Part shown: piece after piece, positions 12,204 through 22,882 of the stretch
How positions within the stretch are numbered: the stretch's first letter is position 1
How the letters are laid out: the number at the start of each line of letters is the position of its first letter
Source: Gnetum montanum
Lineage: Eukaryota > Streptophyta > Gnetopsida > Gnetales > Gnetaceae
Assembly: GCA_015680685.1 (NCBI GenBank)
Contig: MNCI01009146.1
Span: forward strand, 270,210 to 334,209
DNA length: 64,000 nt
Direction: 5' to 3'
Notes under the pieces: model-generated
Seen by the model: the letters and a program-made list of their open reading frames with translations, nothing else
The model's database searches: none
Told to the model about the DNA's origin: nothing
Translations under genes and position numbers: made by a program

Positions 12204-12208
12204 ACCTC
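12204..12208. repeat. Target site duplication, left (ACCTC)
   Basis: ACCTC stands directly before the left LTR; GCCTC stands directly after the right LTR at 30869-30873. The uninserted relative near 37903 has a single ACCTC in matching context, so A is probably the original base and G the change. Confidence 0.75.
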
Positions 12209-13920
12209 AGTAGTGACCGAAAATGTCGGTGGCTGGAAGAACACTGGGGGTCGGTGACACGACAATTCCAACCCTGTATCCGCGGGAGGGCCGTGCTAGG
12301 TGTGTGTGGACACGAGGTGCCCTGAATAGTCTGGTCAATCATACAGGGACTTACATTGGTGTTAATATAGCATTTTTCAACTTAAATAGTGCAAAATGGG
12401 AGATAATGCTCAAGGGTAAATGAAGCAGAGGAGAAACTGTAAAAATGCGACAGTAATACGAAGTAATTCTTAAAGGTGAATAAGACAAAAAATAATGCAA
12501 AAATGAGACAAAAAATAAGAGATAAAGTAAAGTGTGGTTAGAAACATGCACCACTCTGAAGCTACAAACTCATTCGGTTAGGGTGGATACAATTGGCTAC
12601 ACAACGTGCTAGAGTGCAAAAATACTGAGGGTAACTAAGGCGTGCCGAGAAAAAAGAGCTATGCGCTTGGATGCAGACTCATGTACAAATAATGTGGGAT
12701 TCTACCAAGGTGGTAGAACGGAAATAGGGACCTCATGCCAGATAAGAGAGACTCACTATTTATAGTGTTAGATAGATGACATTGATATTACAATGCTGGA
12801 GAGAGGGGAAATCTTTGTTTCAAAATCTCAAAGTTCCCACCACTTGGAAGTTGTTTGCTTCAAAAAAGATGTGAGATCTTTTGAAATTTCCAACTTTAAA
12901 AAATTACGGGTACTTCTCAAAATTTCTGACCCATTACATGTTGTTTGCCAAATATTTATAGGGCTGAAGGTAAGCGAAAAGGGGCGATTTGAATGCTACG
13001 TGTCGTAGGCTTGTGTCATCTTATTGGTGCCACTTGAGCCATCTATGACTGTTGGGCCTACAAGATCGTTGCGATGCAAACCTACCATGCAATAATTTCA
13101 ATCCTACCACATCATAATTACGTCATCAGCATCTGGAGACGTGTGCCAATGGTCCAATTAGGTGGAGTGCATTGATGTTGCACAATCACCTGTATGCCTT
13201 GCTGTGCTTTGTGACGTAGCCTGCTTGGCGTAGCATAGCACTTTGTCGTGCATTCTGCTATATGTCACATGCTTGCTATCCTATGCTATGCTACATAGTG
13301 TAGCGTAGTATGGCAACTTGCCTTAGTCTTGAAAGCTTTGCTGATTTGCAAACCTTTCTCCTACAATGCAAGTCTTACGAACTCTATTGACTCCACCTTT
13401 CGAACTACCTTCTATCTCTTCCGCGGGATTGCTGCACCATGTAGCTTAGTGTAGCGTAGCAGCATACATGGTCCGCTGCTTCCTAATGAAAAGGGACATC
13501 ACTACAAAACTCAAAATTGGGCAAGGGGAGTGGGTAGTGAAGTCATTGCCATGCTACATTGTGTGACGTCGCGTAGCGTAGCACTTTGTTGTACCATCGT
13601 CTTCTGAAGCTTTCTACGCTACATAGTGTAGTGTAGCGTAGTAAGCTTCGTGACTTAGAAAACTTGTCGAACTATTTCTTTCCCATCTAGGATGCTGCTG
13701 CTAATTCTGCATGCTGTTTTGGAGTAGGCTGCCAACTCTTTAGGCTACTTTGGCGGGCAGGAAGGATGGTACAGAACTTGTCCATGCTCAAAGTAGAAAA
13801 TTTGCCGAACTAGCCAACCTAGACTTAGAACATTCTTCTCTTGATGAATTGCCATAGTGTTGTGTAGACTGCAAGAGCTTGGTGAAGCAAGGATGATCCT
13901 GCATTTTTTAGGATGTTTCA
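12209..13920 (-). repeat. 3' LTR of the Tat element
   Basis: It matches 29140-30868 throughout. Minus-strand start is TGAAACATCC; the far end is ...GGTCACTACT, where the right LTR keeps ...GTAGCTACA, so the terminal CA has mutated. The middle is full of TAGCGTAG and CTACGCTA oligomers. Many differences between the LTRs are C/T or G/A. Confidence 0.88.
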
Positions 13921-13938
13921 TTGGCCCCTCTTTGTCGA
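13921..13938 (-). other. Polypurine tract of the Tat element
   Basis: Directly inside the 3' LTR the minus strand reads GACAAAGAGGGGCCAA, then TGAAAC of the LTR. The same tract precedes the 3' LTR of the second element at 50379-50394. This is where plus-strand DNA synthesis would be primed. Confidence 0.8.
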
Positions 13939-14925
13939 CGTCTGGAGAACAGGCTCGATGGACGTCGGCAAAGAATACGAAACACCTCAATAGGAGAAAT
14001 GCTAAGGTTGTCACTTAGTGAGTGCTGAGAGATTGCCTAGCCATGCTTGAGAGTGTTGCATTGGTTTTGTAGAGGTTAAGGTAGAGAGCAAAGATGATGT
14101 TTAGTTGATTCTCTTATCGAAGTGCTCTGAGGGGCTCTTTTGTGTTTTCATCTTTGGCTGGCGCTGTTTTTCAACCTCTTGTAGGCAGGTGTCCTCTCCA
14201 TAGGATGAGTTACGTTACATTCATGAAGGATTCTGACTTGCCTACTACAACCTTTTGCATAGTGAGCTATGTTATGCATGTGATGGAGTTTGCACTCTCA
14301 AATAGCCATGTTAGTCAAGGAACTCTCTTTGGAGCGTGGTAGCGTTTGCTGCTATACCGAGATGTGTTTGCGGGGAGAAGGTCTTGCTGGATGCTAGCAT
14401 TGTTGTTACCCTTGGGCATCATTATTGGTGTGAGATGCCGAAAGCTAGAAGGCTAGTAGTTGCCTTGGCAATGCCGGTGTGGGGAAGCTGGCCTCCAAGG
14501 GCCGGGAGCTATTGTGGGCACGGATGCACTAGAATCCCCGCCAAAGGAATGCATGCTCAGTTTAGCTATGGGATCAGCTATCACATAGATAAACATTGCG
14601 CGAGTCGAAACCTTAGCATGGAACTGAAGAGAAACAATATTGTGGCTAGGCCACAATACTGTCAGCACTCCAAAAGTGGGAACGAGCCCAAGAACTACTG
14701 TCAGGGTGGTGGGCCGTGGTGACGATAAGTTCGAAGGGCCCATGTGAAATCATATGACATCTTCAAAGGGTCATCATGACACCGAGGGTGGCAACGCCGT
14801 GCATGCTCTGGACCGCATTCTCCTTGCATCGTGAACTACGTCTTGGAGGTGTGATGTCCCACCCATGCACTAGAATCATGCCCCTTCATTCGACATGTAT
14901 ATGGTGGTGGTGCATGTAGAGGGTG
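13939..14925. other. 3' untranslated part of the Tat element, no gene seen
   Basis: This stretch lies between the polypurine tract and the minisatellite. Short ORFs exist on both strands but none shows a domain, and they overlap each other, so I treat them as chance. Confidence 0.5.
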
Positions 14926-15240
14926 TGACATAAACCTAGTTTAAGGTCTTGGTAGACTATGTGCTGCTTTAAGGTCTCAGCAGACTGTTGTGCTGTTTTG
15001 AGGTCCCAGCAGATCGTACATACCAGTCTTACATCGTAGCAAACGTGCAATGCCAGTTTATAGTCATAGTGGACTAATAGTGCTAGTTTTACGTCATGGA
15101 AGATAGTTACCGCCAGTTTAACATCGTGGCAAATGCTGCTCGGTGCTGCTAGTTTATCATCATTGTGGACACTGCTTGGTGTGACTACCAGTTTATCATC
15201 GTAGCGGACGATGCGTGTTGTTGCCATTGCGCTTCAGACA
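14926..15240 (-). repeat. Degenerate 34-38 bp minisatellite
   Basis: About nine imperfect units follow each other; read on the plus strand they look like CAGTTTATCATCGTAGCGGAC with variants. The unit recurs as a clean 38-bp array in the second element (48647-49040), at the same place between pol and the 3' LTR. A translated shadow of the array repeats YDDKL, HDVKL and YDVRL, which follows from the repeat and is no evidence of a protein. Confidence 0.7.
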
Positions 15241-16293
15241 TAGTACAGCTTGAGGTACGTTTGGTTCACTAGGTTGGAAAACTCGTTGTTGTCCATGTCT
15301 GCCAATTTGAAGGCTCCATTTTTGAAGGCTTTAGTGACCACGTAAGAACCTTCCAAGTTGGCTGAGAACTTACTCACATGCTCAAAGATGGCCTTGAGGA
15401 CAAGGTCTCCCTTCTACACTGGCCACCGACAGGTCTACACGATGCTTCTACTATTGTTTGCTCTGGTATTACTTAATTCGTCCCAGCATTTACATGTGTT
15501 CCTGCTCCACTAAGTCGAGGTCGATGGTTCACGACTCGTTGTTTTGGGCTTCGTTCATGACATCGGATAGGATCATCTGGAGTGAGGGTACCTATAACTC
15601 AAGAGGAAATAGTACTTTAGATCCATAAACAAAACTATAAGGGGTCTTACTCGTCATAGTTCTACAAGTCTTTTGGTAGGCCCAAAGGACATAGAGTATT
15701 TGCTCGTGCCATCGCCTCTTGCTGTTGTTAAGCATCCGCTTCAGCAAGTTGATGATGGACTTATTTGTAGCCTTTGCTTGCTCATTCACCTGCAGATAAT
15801 AAGAGGAAGAAAATGATTGTTTAATGTCTATATTGCTATAGAAGGTTCGGGTTTCCATACTGCTAAACTGTGGCCCATTGTTGGTCACAATAGTCATCGA
15901 AAGCCCAAACCTAGTTATGATATTATCGAGGATGAAATGGCAGATTTGCTGAGATGTCATTTTCCTTAGGGGAATAGCTTCCACCCACTTAGTAAAATAC
16001 TCTATGGCAATGATAAGGAAGATATGCCCTACGAAGGACTTAGGCGTGATAGGCCCTGTGAGGTCTAGTCCCCATCATTGGAAGGGCCATGTAATTTGCA
16101 TTGGGTGCAGGTCTATAGGTGCTATGTGTATGAGATTTGCATATCTCTGGCATGTGTCACATGTCTTGACTTTCGATAGGTAGTCATGCTCCATGTAGGG
16201 CCAATAGTACCCTAAGCATCTGATTTTCACAGTCATAGCCCTAGGTGCTATGTGTCCACCACATAGCCCTTCATGAACCTCATTAACTACCTT
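15241..16293 (-). pseudogene. Integrase of the Tat element, broken
   Basis: The minus strand shows the zinc-binding start VHEGLCGGHIAPRAMTVKI then CDTCQRY (HHCC type). The core follows with WGLDLTGPITPKSF, YFTKWVEAIPL and VTNNGPQFSS, then NEQAKATNKSIINLLKRML. The second catalytic Asp (usually VTDNG) is Asn here. A stop stands just before WGLDL, and the frame closes at 15592; 15241-15591 is the likely decayed C-terminal part. It shares one frame with both RNase H domains. Confidence 0.85.
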
Positions 16294-16950
16294 TTATGCT
16301 TGCTCACCACCCACGCATGCTAGCAATATCCCATCATAGGATCGTCGGCATAGGGTGTCATTTCCCATGAGCACGTATTGTTGAGCACACTTGCGGATTG
16401 CATCTCTCTGAGCCAATGTCAATCCACATAAGGGCTCACCATGCTGTAAATAAGCTTTAATGTTATCATACCACTCTAGGGTATCTGCAACATCGATAGA
16501 GGCCACGTGTTCCACCTGAGTGATGGGCTCGATACATTCTATGATCACGGTTGGCAGGTTTGCCAAAGAATGTGATGGAATGTTTAGTGCGAGGGTACCT
16601 AGGGCATCTACTACAGTGTTCTCATTACGTGACACATGTTTCACATCAGTGGTCAGGAATTGCTTTAGTAGGATTTTTGCTAGGTCACAGTAGGGTTGTA
16701 GGTGCGTAGCCTTGTAGGCGTAGACTTCAGTGATTTGATTCACAACTAGTTGTGAATCTCCCCGGATCGCTAGGTGTTGTATACGTAGCGCATAGGCAGT
16801 TAAGAGGCCTCTAAGTAGCCCCTCGTATTCTACCACGTTGTTGATGCAAGGGAACATAAAACGATAAGCAGATGGGTACATTTCCCCAGAGGGGAATGTG
16901 ATCGTGGCAGCGATGCTACCTCCTCGCATGCTTCAGGTGCCATCGAAGTG
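16294..16950 (-). pseudogene. Archaeal-type RNase H (second RNase H) of Tat element
   Basis: The frame carries all four acidic landmarks of the domain: HFDGT at the end of the previous open segment, NNVVEYEGLLRGL, IRGDSQLVVNQI and ENTVVDALGTLA. This extra domain is typical of Tat-lineage elements and thought to add or replace the older RNase H function. A stop splits it right after HFDGT, otherwise 211 codons are open. Confidence 0.88.
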
Positions 16951-17520
16951 TAAGGTCATCTTGAAATGCGACGGGATGATGGTGACATTGCTAACATATT
17001 CATCTGGGAACTCGGGATCTATGGTTGCCTGGTTATCAACTGGCAAGGCCGTAAGTTGGGTTGCTATGGCTTGATGCTTTGTCGATGATTGACTTACATA
17101 GCATAGGTCAAACTCCGTAGTTATTTCCTTCCATTCAGCTATCCTGCTAATTTCATATAGGTTGTTGGTGATCGCCCGAAGTATGTTTCTTTTGCAAATG
17201 ATGTTGGTTGTGCTGCGGAACAGGTAATACCACCACTTTTTTAGTGTGAATACTAAGGCTAGGTAATTCCTCTCCACTTCATTGTATTTTTCCTTGTACG
17301 CTATTAGTGCATGGCTTAGGTAGTACACCGGTATCTCAAAACTGTCATCCAACTTATGACATAGCAGTGCTGCTATGGAAGCATCGGAGGTGGAAAGGTA
17401 TATGAAGAAATGTTTTTCCCTTTGTAGTGGGTGCACCATTGGGAGGTGCAAGAGCTCCTACTTTAGGTCGTCGAAGGCTTGTTGACACTAGGTTGTCCAT
17501 TCAAAGTCAGCCCCCTTCTT
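16933..17520 (-). pseudogene. RNase H (RT-linked) of Tat element
   Basis: Minus-strand reading gives KHFFIYLSTSDASIAALL, VYYLSHALIAYKEKYNEVER and LALVFTLKKWWYYL, the usual gypsy RNase H motifs after RT (Leu-Ser/Thr for the normal TDAS region has drifted). 172 codons are open. It is in a different frame from the RT fragment, so a frameshift lies near 17500-17690. Confidence 0.82.
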
Positions 17521-17529
17521 CAGGAGATG

Positions 17530-18510
17530 TTGCATGGGGTATAACTTGTTAGTCAACTTGGCTATGAACCTTCAAATGAATTGTACCCTACCTTGTAAAC
17601 CACGTAACTCCTTAAGATTTGTGGGAAGCACAAGATTGACGATGGCCTTGATTTTTTCGGGGTCCACCTGTATTCCAGCCTCCAATACTACAAACCCTAA
17701 CATGCCTAGGATTGAAGCGTAAGTCATGCATTTGGTAGCACTTGAGAACTACCCCTAGACCACGTGGATGATCTGCTGCCTCTTTGGACTTAACTGCTAT
17801 ATCATCTATGTAATCATTTAATGTTTCTAAGATGTAGTCACTGAAAATGTAGGTCATGGCTCACTGGTAGGTTGCTTCAGCATTCTTGATCCTGAAAGGC
17901 ATCATGGTATAGCAGAAGGTTCCCCATGAAGTCATGAAGGTTGTCGATAGCTGGTGCTCTAGATTAATGCGGATTTGGTTGTATCCGGAGAAGTCATCCA
18001 TGAAGGATAGCAAAGCATGACCAGCTATGGTGTCGATGAGTTGATTGATGCTCAGGAGTGGGAAGTTGTCTTTAATCGTTGCCTTGTTCAAGTCTTGGAA
18101 GTCTATACAGATTTGTATCCCTGCTGTTTTCTTTGAAACTACAATGATGTTGGACACCCACTCTGAATATTCGACCGCACAGATGAAACCTGCTTGGTAC
18201 AACTTAGTGATTTCATCCCTCATGGCTAGTGCGATTTCTGGCTTAATCTTATGTGCCTTTTGCTCGACTGCCCTTACGTGTGGGTCTAGGACGATGTTAT
18301 TCTGAATTAGCCATGGATCTAGACTTGGCATGTCATTGTATGACCATGCGAAAACATTAATGTGATCTTGCAATGTTTTAACTATGCCTTTATGTATTTT
18401 GTTGTCTAGGAGGGAGCTAAGTCTTAACTTCTTTACCTCCATTTTTGACAAGAGAATCCTTGGTTACATCCCTAGCCTCTAAATCTAGGGCATGGACCAG
18501 GTCTCTAGGC
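17530..18510 (-). pseudogene. Reverse transcriptase of Tat element, frame-shifted
   Basis: An open stretch of 196 codons (18451-17861) carries YSEWVSNIIVVSKKTAG, CIDFQDLNKATIKDNFPL, LLSFMDDFSGYNQIRI and MPFRIKNAEATYQ. A stop is followed in the same frame by the catalytic box YIDDIAVKS near 17810, so the YxDD motif is intact. Downstream the frame shifts. Copies the element RNA into DNA in intact relatives. Upstream, 18510-18726 reads in another frame with MLAGPQGKLMRQLNPDM. Confidence 0.88.
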
Positions 18511-18710
18511 CAATCTGGGGATGCTTCTAAGGCTGCTATAGTGTTAATCATAGTTGGCCCCTAGTTGATCATGTCGGGGTTCAACTGTCTCATGAGCTTG
18601 CCTTGTGGCCCTGCTAACATTAAAGGCATGGAAATGGCATGATGGATTCCCATTTCTTGCTTGACCTGCCATCATAAGATGAAAGCTTGGATAAGGATCA
18701 TCAAAGATTA

Positions 18711-18745
18711 TGTGAAATGCAAATCTGCAAAGAAACACTGAGATG
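18711..18745 (-). other. Candidate splice acceptor before RT
   Basis: The minus strand reads GTGTTTCTTTGCAG, then ATTTGCATTTC, a good pyrimidine tract and AG just upstream of the RT coding stretch. Ogre-type Tat elements are known to splice out an intron between protease and RT. The matching donor after the protease is not settled; several GT sites lie between 24300 and 24434. Confidence 0.4.
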
Positions 18746-19523
18746 CAACTTGCTAAGTAAGGCGATGTAAAGGTTGAAAGTTTGCTAGTTTAAGGTTGTG
18801 GTGGACCGCCAAGGTGCGAGAGTGTAGAGTTGCTAGTGGAACGTGTGCTTGTTGATATGCCAATGCCAAACTGCTGTTTTAGTGTCATCTCAGACTGCCA
18901 TATTGGACATCTTGATATGAAAAATAATAAAGAAGGAAATTTCAAGTATAAGGGGTATCGAACTTCCAGTGCAGGAATGAAGATATGAAAATGCTAGGAA
19001 ATGTGATACCACCTATGTCGAAGCGTATGAGGAAACTTTTGATGTAAGGATGTAGTTAATTTAATGTCATTATGGACTGCAAACGTTACAAGTCGAAATT
19101 ACTATTTTAGGGTCCTGGGGAGCACAAATATGCTAGGATTGTTAGTGTAAGGTATTTTTGGACCCTTAATCGAAAAAAAATATTATTGTATATATATATA
19201 TATATATATTGGAAGGTGAGTAGTTGGCTTGAAGCGTGTCATGGTTTAAATGCTAATAGTGTCATGATGTCGTGGTGAGCATGCTACACTGCATGCTGGG
19301 CTCCGCATTAATCAAAGAGAGAGAGAGAGAGAGAGAGAAAGTTTCCCCATTTTTCCACTACTACTATGAATAGGGATTAAACCCTGGTAATTTTGCCATT
19401 TTCACCGTAAAAGCGCAGAATCCTCATCGGAGCACTTAATGATCTCGGAGCGCGAAGCAATTGTGTTAATCGATTAGTGAGGCGAATTTCTAAAGCGAAG
19501 GTCATAAATCTGCAAGCAGGGCA
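18746..19523. other. Spacer between RT and the antisense gene, with repeats
   Basis: Contains scattered minisatellite-like units (for example GCTAGTTTAAGGTTGTGGTG near 18787, TTTAATGTCATTATGGACTG near 19060), a TA run at 19189-19210 and a GA run at 19315-19339. A promoter for the antisense gene could lie here, but no box convinces me. Confidence 0.5.
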
Positions 19524-19633
19524 ATGGCTCCTAAAACTTAGTTGGTGCTTGCGAAGGTTGGGAAGGTGAAAAGGACCCTAAGGCATTGGCCACAAGTGCA
19601 CGTTCCAGTGCGGGAGAGCACACTATTGACCCA
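19524..19633 (+). other. Antisense gene exon 1
   Basis: The exon starts at ATG 19524, reads MAPKT, a TAG, then LVLAKVGKVKRTLRHWPQ and onward to CA before GTAAGTTTTC. It is Lys/Arg-rich and unrelated to element proteins. Its phase joins exon 2 as CA+G when the acceptor at 20168 is used. The long following intron (about 535 bp) is rich in TATGCTATGCTAAG oligomers also seen in the LTR. Confidence 0.55.
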
Positions 19634-20168
19634 GTAAGTTTTCATATCTCCTTTACCCTTTTCATGTTGTGCCCTCTGCCGCTTTCTACTCTGGTTTTGC
19701 GTCTTATTTTTTTTGCTATTTGTATTTTCTGTGGCCGTGTTGTTTTAGCCTTTGTGTTGCCATGACTTCTTTTTTCTTTTGGTCATGGCTGTTGTGCAAG
19801 GGTTGCATTGTGATTACATGCAAGGCCATTGTCGCTACCGCAGTTGTCATGATTGCGAGGCTGCGGCCTTTTAAGTTGTTTGACCTTGGCATGTCATAAC
19901 GTAAAACCCTCGGGAGGGTTTGGTTATGTGTGATGTGATTCCATGGCACATGTTTTGTTTGAGTATGTTGTTAGTTGTTTTGCTGCTATGCTAAGCTACT
20001 TGCATGTTCTCGCTATGCTAAGCTTTCGCATCCTTGCTATGCTATGTATGGACAAGGGATTATGCTATGCTATATTTATGGTCTGCTAGGCACTGCTATG
20101 TTGCACATGCATTGCATTTAAATGTGATGTCAATATTTGCTGATTGCATCATGCAAGGTAGGGCCAAG

Positions 20169-20603
20169 GTCTAGGCTGATCATTTTTGACCTTGAAGGGG
20201 TCCTATGCCATGTGGGCAGACCTATGGCCAACATTCCTCCTCCCTCGATACGTGTGGGAGATCAAGCGGTTTGGTTCAGGGAAGGGGCATGAGACTTCTT
20301 ACAATTCCTTCTCAACCACTTTAGTCTCATGGTTTGGTCCTCAGACGAGATGTAGGCATCTGGCATAATAGAGGTCATGCTTCCAGGGACAAATCAGGGC
20401 ATCCTAAGATACCTTTCTGATGATGCGACTAAAAGCAGGCCGGGAGGAGGGTCCACCCAACACTCAACAAGGTTGAGGCATTTAGCTTGGATCTGGGATA
20501 TGCCAGAATACTAGTGCTATCACCAGTACAACACATTGTACCTTGCACACCACATGGAAATGTACTTTCAGAACCCACAAGGGACCGTCTATTGTGTTGG
20601 TGG
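20169..20603 (+). other. Antisense gene exon 2, FCP1/HAD-like domain
   Basis: One frame of 144 codons with three stops (TGA at GCA-TGA-GAC, TAG after DEM, TAG after MPEY). Motif I candidate is FDLEGVL; the VWSS box typical of FCP1-like proteins is intact; a late NTLYLAHHMEMYFQNPQG stretch fits the place of the NTLLIDD segment, with the Asp pair lost. Known family members remove phosphate from proteins such as the RNA polymerase II tail; catalysis is doubtful here. The donor is GG|GTAAGT; phase to exon 3 is not resolved. Confidence 0.55.
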
Positions 20604-20687
20604 GTAAGTTTCATGTCTTTTCTTTGCTTGGTTATGCAACGTTGGCTGTACTTGTTCGAGTGCTGATAGTGTGTTCTTATCACCAAG

Positions 20688-20979
20688 TTCTATATTGATG
20701 ATGACGGGGTTCATGACCAACCGGGTGAGTTGGCCACAACATAGCTAGCCCTATGGGAATTTTCCTCTGCCAAGAGACTACGGGTGGGCATGATTGATCA
20801 TTGCGGGGGGGAATACTGTTCCTACCTACCAATTCTCATCACATTCTACAATCAGTGTAGGGTGAATGGTTGGCTGGACAAGGAGTAGAGAGAACCTTTC
20901 AAGCAGGTCATGCTCGAAGCGGTTCTAGCGGTTGAACTCCAGCTATTCCCATCACCATATAGACCTGGTGGGTTAATAG
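20688..20979 (+). other. Antisense gene exon 3
   Basis: The best frame begins FYIDDDGVHDQPGELATT, then RLRVGMIDHCGGEYCSYLPI, then KQVMLEAVLAVELQLFPSPY, with two TAG stops. The acceptor is TTCTTATCACCAAG and the donor G|GTAGGT. No domain recognised. The phase does not fit exon 2 without an indel or a different donor. Confidence 0.5.
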
Positions 20980-21066
20980 GTAGGTGCCACATGCTCAAGT
21001 GTTTTCATAGTTTTTTGCATTTTCTGCATTGTTATGCTAAGTACGTTTTGTGAACATTGCTACAAG

Positions 21067-21294
21067 GGTGAAGAAGCCTCATGAGGTAATGGTGGTCACT
21101 ACCAAGAAGCAAGGGGGAAACATCTACTTCAAATATGGTGAAGTAGCAGCGAGCCAGAGTTGGTTAGAACGAGGGGCTCTAGACCCTTGCTCAAGAAAAT
21201 TTGAATGGCAGGACTTATGGATTTGTTCATGGCTCTGAATCTAGGCATCTCTGCTACCGAGATGCTTTCCTTGGTCAACTCCTTCTCTGGGCAG
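21067..21294 (+). other. Antisense gene exon 4
   Basis: The first part reads VKKPHEVMVVTTKKQGGNIY, the last part in another frame GLMDLFMALNLGISATEM then LSLVNSFSGQ at the donor CAG|GTGAGC. One frameshift is therefore likely near 21170-21220. The last frame joins exon 5 in phase. Confidence 0.5.
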
Positions 21295-21415
21295 GTGAGC
21301 CATTTTGGTACGTACATGTGGTGTGTGGGTGGTCATTGATATCAATGACTAGCTATTTGTGGGGTTTTTTGGTGTCCGTACTGATGGTGCTGATGTGGTG
21401 TCAAAGAACAAGTAG

Positions 21416-22109
21416 GAGTTGATCCTTCGATTGCAACATATCGAGGAGTGGTTGAGGCTCACCAAGGAGCAAAAGGGGTTCCATATAGAAAATCTTAAGG
21501 AAGGTCTTGCTATGGGGATATACCCAATTTTTTTTGCCCATGCATTCCCTCAATTGCCCACCCAAAGGAAGGTCTTGGGGCTTGAGCAGGCTTGGGTAAT
21601 GCAGGAAGTCATGGAGGAGGGGGCCCGTTACAACTGGGCCAAATTCCTATGTAGTGGTTTGCAGGCCAAAATTTTGGGACTTCGTGAGCAAACGGAGTCC
21701 TACTCTAACATACACTATGCCTTCTACATAGGTTATTTAAAGCACTTCATGGAGTTCCTGGTGGTCCAGAAGGACAGATTCTAGTTCGAGCTAGATCGTG
21801 ACCAGATTCCCAAGCCATGGATTCGATAGGTCCTTTGAACTATGCAAGCCTAGGATCCCCCAGAAATGGTCAGGGAGTCATTGTCTATAACAACTAAAGG
21901 TCTGGTAGTTCATAGCACCTACGGCTAGGATAGTGTAGGAGAGACTCCCCCTACCATAATCGGTAATGTGATATAGGGTGAACATCTCATGGCTGAGAAT
22001 GTGCTTGCAGAGCTACGAAGGAAGAGACCTCCCCTAGCTAAGGAAAGCCCTCATGAAGAGGAGGAACGAAGACTACGGTTCAAGTTGTGGTGAATGCAAC
22101 CCCCCATTG
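21416..22109 (+). other. Antisense gene exon 5
   Basis: Begins ELILRLQHIEEWLRLTKEQK and stays open for 122 codons, with NWAKFLCSGLQAKILGLREQ. It then continues in the same frame with seven stops to MAENVLAELRRKRPPLAKES and EEEERRLRF before the donor at 22110. Helical and charged; I do not recognise the fold. All stops can come from CAA, CAG, CGA or TGG by one transition. Confidence 0.6.
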
Positions 22110-22243
22110 GTAAGCATTTTTATATAATATTTACTTTGCTATTGTCTGTTATTCTATGCTTCGTTAGGCAGTGCATTGTAGCATGGCATCTATTTTGAGT
22201 TAACTTGCTTCAAATTGACATATGTATGCCCTTTTGTGTGCAG

Positions 22244-22780
22244 AAGAAGAAGAAGACGAAGAAGAAGGCGATGAGGAAGTATCAGCCCTCAGGACAAGGG
22301 TGACAAATAAAGATTTAGGGGTCTTGGTTTTGGAGGAGAGGGCCCCGGTCAGGAATAATGAAGCTCTTGTCTCTCGGGTAGGGGCTCTTGTCATTAGGGA
22401 GCCTCTTCCTACCAACGAAGAGGTACCTCGCCAAAATAAAAAAGATGCTAGTCTCCTAAAAGGAAAGGCACCAGCGCATGAGGTAGGGGCTTTCATGGAC
22501 TTGGCTAGGCCTTCTACTGAGCTTGCCACTATCATCTTGCATCAGTAGGAAGAAAGACTGTAGCCGAATGCTAATGAGTTAGGCTTTACGTGTGCCTTAC
22601 CGTAGTCCACTTTGGCCATTGCTGACATGGTTAATCATGTAATAGGTGCTACTGCTGATGTCTCAGGACTGCCCCCGCCTCGTACAGAGTCATGGGCTGA
22701 AGTCCCTAACAAGTTTGCATTTGTTCAGGGACTTGTCGATGACATGATCAAACGCCTTCAACAAGCGGACCCTCGTGTGG
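22244..22780 (+). other. Antisense gene exon 6, acidic hinge
   Basis: The acceptor CTTTTGTGTGCAG precedes a Glu/Asp run (EEEEDEEEGDEEV) followed by repeated phrases such as VLVLEERAPV and ALVIREPLP. It joins exon 5 exactly in phase (G+AA). Three stops occur late (after LHQ, ERL and ALP). Reads like a flexible linker. Confidence 0.6.
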
Positions 22781-22882
22781 GTAGGTAGGAGTGTTAACTA
22801 TCCTTATGTTGCTATACTAAAACTTTTGAGTTTGTTGATTATGTTATGCTAACATGATTACTACGCTCTGTGTGCTAAATAG

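Noticed and set aside
14142-14743. ORFs on both strands near 14142-14743
   Set aside because: They overlap each other in opposite directions, show no domain and lie in the untranslated 3' part of the element.
14886-15227. 113-codon ORF with repeated YDDKL/HDVKL
   Set aside because: The protein repeat follows from the DNA minisatellite; the sister element has no such frame at this place.
18045-18305. 86-codon plus-strand ORF
   Set aside because: Shadow of the reverse transcriptase on the other strand.
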